A stretch of 64,000 nt of DNA, taken from contig NZ_JH993797.1 in the NCBI RefSeq assembly GCF_000316115.1, positions 6,917,961-6,981,960 on the forward strand, given 5' to 3'. A model generated the notes under the pieces. That model had not been told where the DNA came from and did not search any database. It saw only the letters and a program-made list of their open reading frames with translations. This DNA is from Leptolyngbya sp. PCC 7375. GTDB lineage: Bacteria; Cyanobacteriota; Cyanobacteriia; Phormidesmidales; Phormidesmidaceae. The position numbers were made by a program, and so were the translations under genes. This document shows, one piece after another, positions 60,801 to 64,000 of this stretch (positions are counted from its first letter, which is position 1; each line of letters starts with the position of its first letter).

Positions 60801-62636
60801 CGCGTAAATAATTTAGTCCTCTTAGCAAAATTGGACGGGCAAACAGACCATCTTGTCGCTCAAGTACAAGGTCCGTCAAAGATTGAGTCCCACGAGCAAA
60901 AGAACGAGCTAACGTATGGTCATAGTAGGTTTGGTGGCGAAAGCCAATGGTATTGTTCTCCAGATTAGTGATGAGTAACCCATCATTTTCTAGAATCTGA
61001 CAAGTTTCTGGATCATCATCTGTAAATACCTTAGGTATCCACAAAACCTCCTGTCGAGTCATACGATCAGCAAGCTTGTCCAGCAAGGCTATACGCCTTT
61101 CAACATCTGGTTTCTGTCTAACTTGCTTTTCCCAAAAACTATCAAGAAGTTTCTGGGAAGATGTAAATACATCACCTGGCTGAGCCACATTCAGAAAAAT
61201 ATCAAGATGCAGTGGACTCTGTAATATTTGTTTGAGTGAGTCACCCATACTAGCTGGTTTGTATCCCTCAGCCCCTAGAATTGGTGCAACCGTTTCCCAA
61301 TCAGGTAATATCAGATTAATTTGATCAATTTCAGCAAGGCGAGAGAACTGAGAGCCATACTTAAATTCAAACTCCCTACAGGTTGCAACAATATGAATAT
61401 TTTTACTTCCAGACAATTGCTGAATCAAGGCTAAAAGTATGCTCAACCGCTGTGAATTGCGATCCAATAATTCAGAAATAGCATCCAGTTGGTCAACTAG
61501 AACAACGATAGATTGTTGACTAGCAACCGCCTCAATGGTTTCTCTAGGAGAAAAGTCTAGATGTAAGTCTTGCTGCAAATCTTGAATGGTTTCAATACTT
61601 CCAGTCAGCTGATCTGCTTTTATCGCTAAAACAGGGTAATTTTGTTTGATTAGACAGTGGCCTAAGTGAGCCATTAAAGCAGATTTTCCAGACCCAGGCG
61701 GTCCTAGCAGAATTGTCGTAGAAGCATCTTCTGTTTGAATACGGTTGAGCAATTCATCAAGCTCAGGACGTTCAATCCATTCTTCATTAGCAAGTGTTTG
61801 CTGCCAGTTTAATAACCCGTTAGAAGCCTTCTTCAGGTCCTGCTGAAGCTTTGCGTATTGTGCAGGGCTCATGCCGTAGGAGGCGGCATCTTTTAGTGTG
61901 GCTAAGATTTCAAACGCAAAAGCGATCGCATGTTGTGAAGCAGTAGTTTTAGCATTGCTTAAATCACTACTGACCGGTTGAACCAGTGTACGAGTAATAC
62001 CCCGAATAATTAAAGCACTTGTGGTCTCATTGGCATGCACTGCTGTTAACACGCCATATCCTGTTGTATCTGCTGCTAATGCATCTCCATAACTCTGCTG
62101 CAAAAGCTTATAGGTTTCAGACTGAGTAGAAGTAATTTCTTTCTCACCAGCCGCAATTGCACTCACTTTAGCTTTAGGTGTCCAGCTTGAATCATCCTTA
62201 TGAATACGTTCTAACCAATCTTCTTTTCGAGCTGTGGCCATTGCCCGTTGCTCTAAACGATAGCTAGCTCGACCAAGGTCTGGTCGTGTTTGGAAGCCGG
62301 ACTCAGTTTCTTTGCCAGACTCGTAGTTATACAGCTTGACTCCGCAACAACATCACCTGCATTAACGCCATCTTTCAGGCCAATCGCAGTTCCCACAGAC
62401 AACACTACATTAGGTTCCCAAGAGGCAATTGCCCGTTCAGTTTCTACAGCAGCGTCAGAATTACTTGCTTTGACTTCAGCGATTACAATTTTCCAGACTT
62501 GCCCATTTTCAGAAAATTTTCCCACTTCATAGACGGTACCTTGGGGGTGTGTCTCCTGATCATTCAATTCCGTCAAATGATTGCAGATAATTGGGTAATC
62601 ATCAGGATCGGAAATTAGGATTACCGCACAAAGCAT
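57889..62636 (-). pseudogene. Frameshifted phosphorylase-like-NACHT-helical repeat gene
   Basis: Two frames (62253-62636 and 57889-62241) continue one protein of about 1580 residues. The first ends at GDVVAES; after skipping one missing base near 62340 the other frame reads KLYNYESGKETESG, as in the paralogues. The phosphorylase domain has lost the usual residues (VEMEG is ADTTGYG, RGISD is RGITR). A P-loop ATPase follows (LLGPPGSGKSAL near residue 180 of the second frame, LVDQLDAI), then about 1000 residues of HEAT/ARM-like helices. The rest is intact, so the frameshift may be recent, a sequencing error, or bypassed. Confidence 0.8.
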
Positions 62637-62889
62637 GGGTAAATACTTTTGTATTAGTGACTATGGCTACATTCTGCCAAGCTCATAGCCAACTGCCCAC
62701 CTAAAGGCACGTTTTCTTCCTAAAATAAATATTTTCTTAATCTATAAGATAGCTTCCCTCTCTGAATTTGCTCAATAGCCACCAAATATAGCCACAGTAA
62801 TTCAGCATAAATTTCAATGCCAGCTGTAAAAGCAATTTAGGTCAGCATGGGATGAAATTATTTGCCCTGCTTCTGCTAAAGCTTCTGTT
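62637..62889. promoter_or_regulatory. Intergenic region upstream of the NACHT-like gene
   Basis: 253 AT-rich bases, no gene, probably the promoter for the minus-strand cluster. No clear repeat. Confidence 0.35.
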
Positions 62890-64000
62890 TCAAGAGTTGT
62901 CTGATTGCTCATCATGCAAGCTCTCTTTGAGTTCTTGGCAATCTTGAGCCAAGGGAATGCCTAATTCTGTAGCAATAGTGAGGGCATGATTACAGTACTG
63001 CAAAGCCATCTTGTATTGCTCTAATTTGCGATAAACTGCCGCCAAGTTTTGAAGTGCCGTGGCTTCGAGGTAGCGAATTTTGAGGGGCACTACAATTTCT
63101 AGAGCAGCCTGTAGCGATTCCACGGCTTCTGAATACTGCTCTGAACGAATAAAGACTGCCCCAAGGTTACAAAGAGCATTTGCCTCCCCTCGGCGATCAC
63201 CGATTTCTTTAGCTATCCCCAGCCGCTGTTGGTAATACTCAATGGCACGCTGATAATCACCCAGAGCAAAGTACAGATTACCCAGACTCCCTAAGGCAAC
63301 TCCTTGACCTGACCTATCACCAACGGTTTCGCTGATGTCTAAAAATTGCTGATAGTAACTAACCGCCTGGTCATAGTCATTAAGAGAATAAAAGGCATTT
63401 CCTAATGCACCCAGCGCAGCCGCCTCTCCAGCTCGATTCCCAATGTCTACCACAATTTCTAAATGCTGCTGGTGATAGGTAATGGCTGTGTCATAGTCAC
63501 CAACAGCATCATAAATACTTCCCAGGCACCCCAGTGACGTCGCCTCACTACGTCGGTCTTGAATATTTTGTGCGATTATCAAACTACGCTGATGTAGCTC
63601 AATGGCCTCAGGATAATTTCCCGTGTAGATCGCAATATTGCCAAGATTAGCTAGACTGTTGCTTTCACCTTTGCGATCGCCAATAGATTTCGCAATTTCA
63701 AAACTCTTTTGATGGCATTCAATAGCTTTGACATAATTACCAGTGCTGGCATAACTCAAGCCTAAGTTACCTAACGCCTGCTCCTCACCTAGTTGATTGC
63801 TAATCTCTTGAGAGATTTCCAGACTTTGTTGATGAAAATCGATAGCTTGAGCAAAGTTACCCAGACTTTGATGGGCCAGGCCCAAGTTGCCTAGTGCCTC
63901 TCGTTGCCCTCGACGGTCGTTAATTACTGTGACGATTTCCAAACGTCGCCCCTGATATTCAATAGCTTTATTGAAATACCCAAGGGCATTGTAGGCGAGC
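62890..64000 (-). CDS. TPR-repeat protein, 5' end outside the window
   Basis: 370 residues visible, open to the window edge (LAYNALGYFNKAIEYQ at the edge). About nine 40-residue TPR units of the same type as in the 41398 and 47429 proteins (LGNLGLAHQSLGNFAQAI). The N-terminal domain is not visible. The HIP1 site and neighbours are normal for this genome. Likely a sensor or scaffold of the same family as the two other TPR genes. Confidence 0.8.
   Translation of the reverse strand, partial: LAYNALGYFNKAIEYQGRRLEIVTVINDRRGQREALGNLGLAHQSLGNFAQAIDFHQQSLEISQEISNQLGEEQALGNLGLSYASTGNYVKAIECHQKSFEIAKSIGDRKGESNSLANLGNIAIYTGNYPEAIELHQRSLIIAQNIQDRRSEATSLGCLGSIYDAVGDYDTAITYHQQHLEIVVDIGNRAGEAAALGALGNAFYSLNDYDQAVSYYQQFLDISETVGDRSGQGVALGSLGNLYFALGDYQRAIEYYQQRLGIAKEIGDRRGEANALCNLGAVFIRSEQYSEAVESLQAALEIVVPLKIRYLEATALQNLAAVYRKLEQYKMALQYCNHALTIATELGIPLAQDCQELKESLHDEQSDNS

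Overview
The window looks like cyanobacterial DNA. The octamer GCGATCGC (HIP1) recurs in many genes, a tRNA-Gly gene has normal bacterial form, and the right-hand proteins (TPR, NB-ARC/NACHT, CHAT, ChlI/ChlD-like, phosphorylase-fold fusions) are of kinds that multiply in cyanobacteria. I cannot name a genus. Two blocks meet at tRNA-Gly(CCC) at 39762-39833.

Left block (1 to about 39.7 kb): most of an integrated plasmid- or phage-like element whose left end lies outside the window. It starts with a beta-helix spike-like protein and an FHA-membrane protein. A long minus-strand block follows (11.3 to 2.5 kb): a membrane-anchored FtsK/HerA-type ATPase, a series of small membrane proteins, a nuclease-TM-SH3b fusion and a Tad1/Acb2-like cyclic-nucleotide sponge. 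At 12-19 kb are an HAD phosphatase, an archaeo-eukaryotic-type primase and a macro domain protein. At 19-24 kb lies a minus-strand run of small genes with a DHH phosphoesterase, most joined by 1-4 base overlaps. At 24.3-26.6 kb three regulators share an operator motif, like a phage immunity region. From 26.4 to 38.5 kb one plus-strand early block carries a SWIM-Dda helicase, a TOPRIM primase, a D5-like SF3 helicase, a predicted nuclease, three DNA methyltransferases and a possible excision factor. It ends against a tyrosine integrase. I saw no capsid, portal or terminase gene.

Right block (40.0 to 64 kb): a second tyrosine integrase just downstream of the tRNA, then a cluster of conflict/defence-type genes. 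It has three TPR proteins (one cut by the window edge), three proteins with N-terminal nucleoside-phosphorylase-like domains joined to NB-ARC, to a CHAT-like domain, or to a NACHT-like ATPase with a long helical tail, a separate NACHT protein, and a tight operon of a 4-TM protein, a MoxR/ChlI-type AAA+ ATPase and a ChlD-like vWA protein leading into the phosphorylase-CHAT gene. One phosphorylase-NB-ARC-TPR gene is split by an IS4-family element with clear 11-base target duplications, and another gene carries a one-base frameshift.

Taken together, an element carrying anti-signalling functions (sponge, macro domain, DHH phosphoesterase) sits at the same tRNA gene as a cluster of probable nucleotide-sensing STAND defence proteins. 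The most novel points are the graded loss of catalytic residues among the phosphorylase-fold sensors next to a MoxR-vWA-4TM operon, and several unexplained DNA structures in the left element: a 37-bp inverted repeat around a nuclease gene, iterons plus a 16-bp hairpin inside the D5 gene, and a phased GTTCT/AGAAC array.
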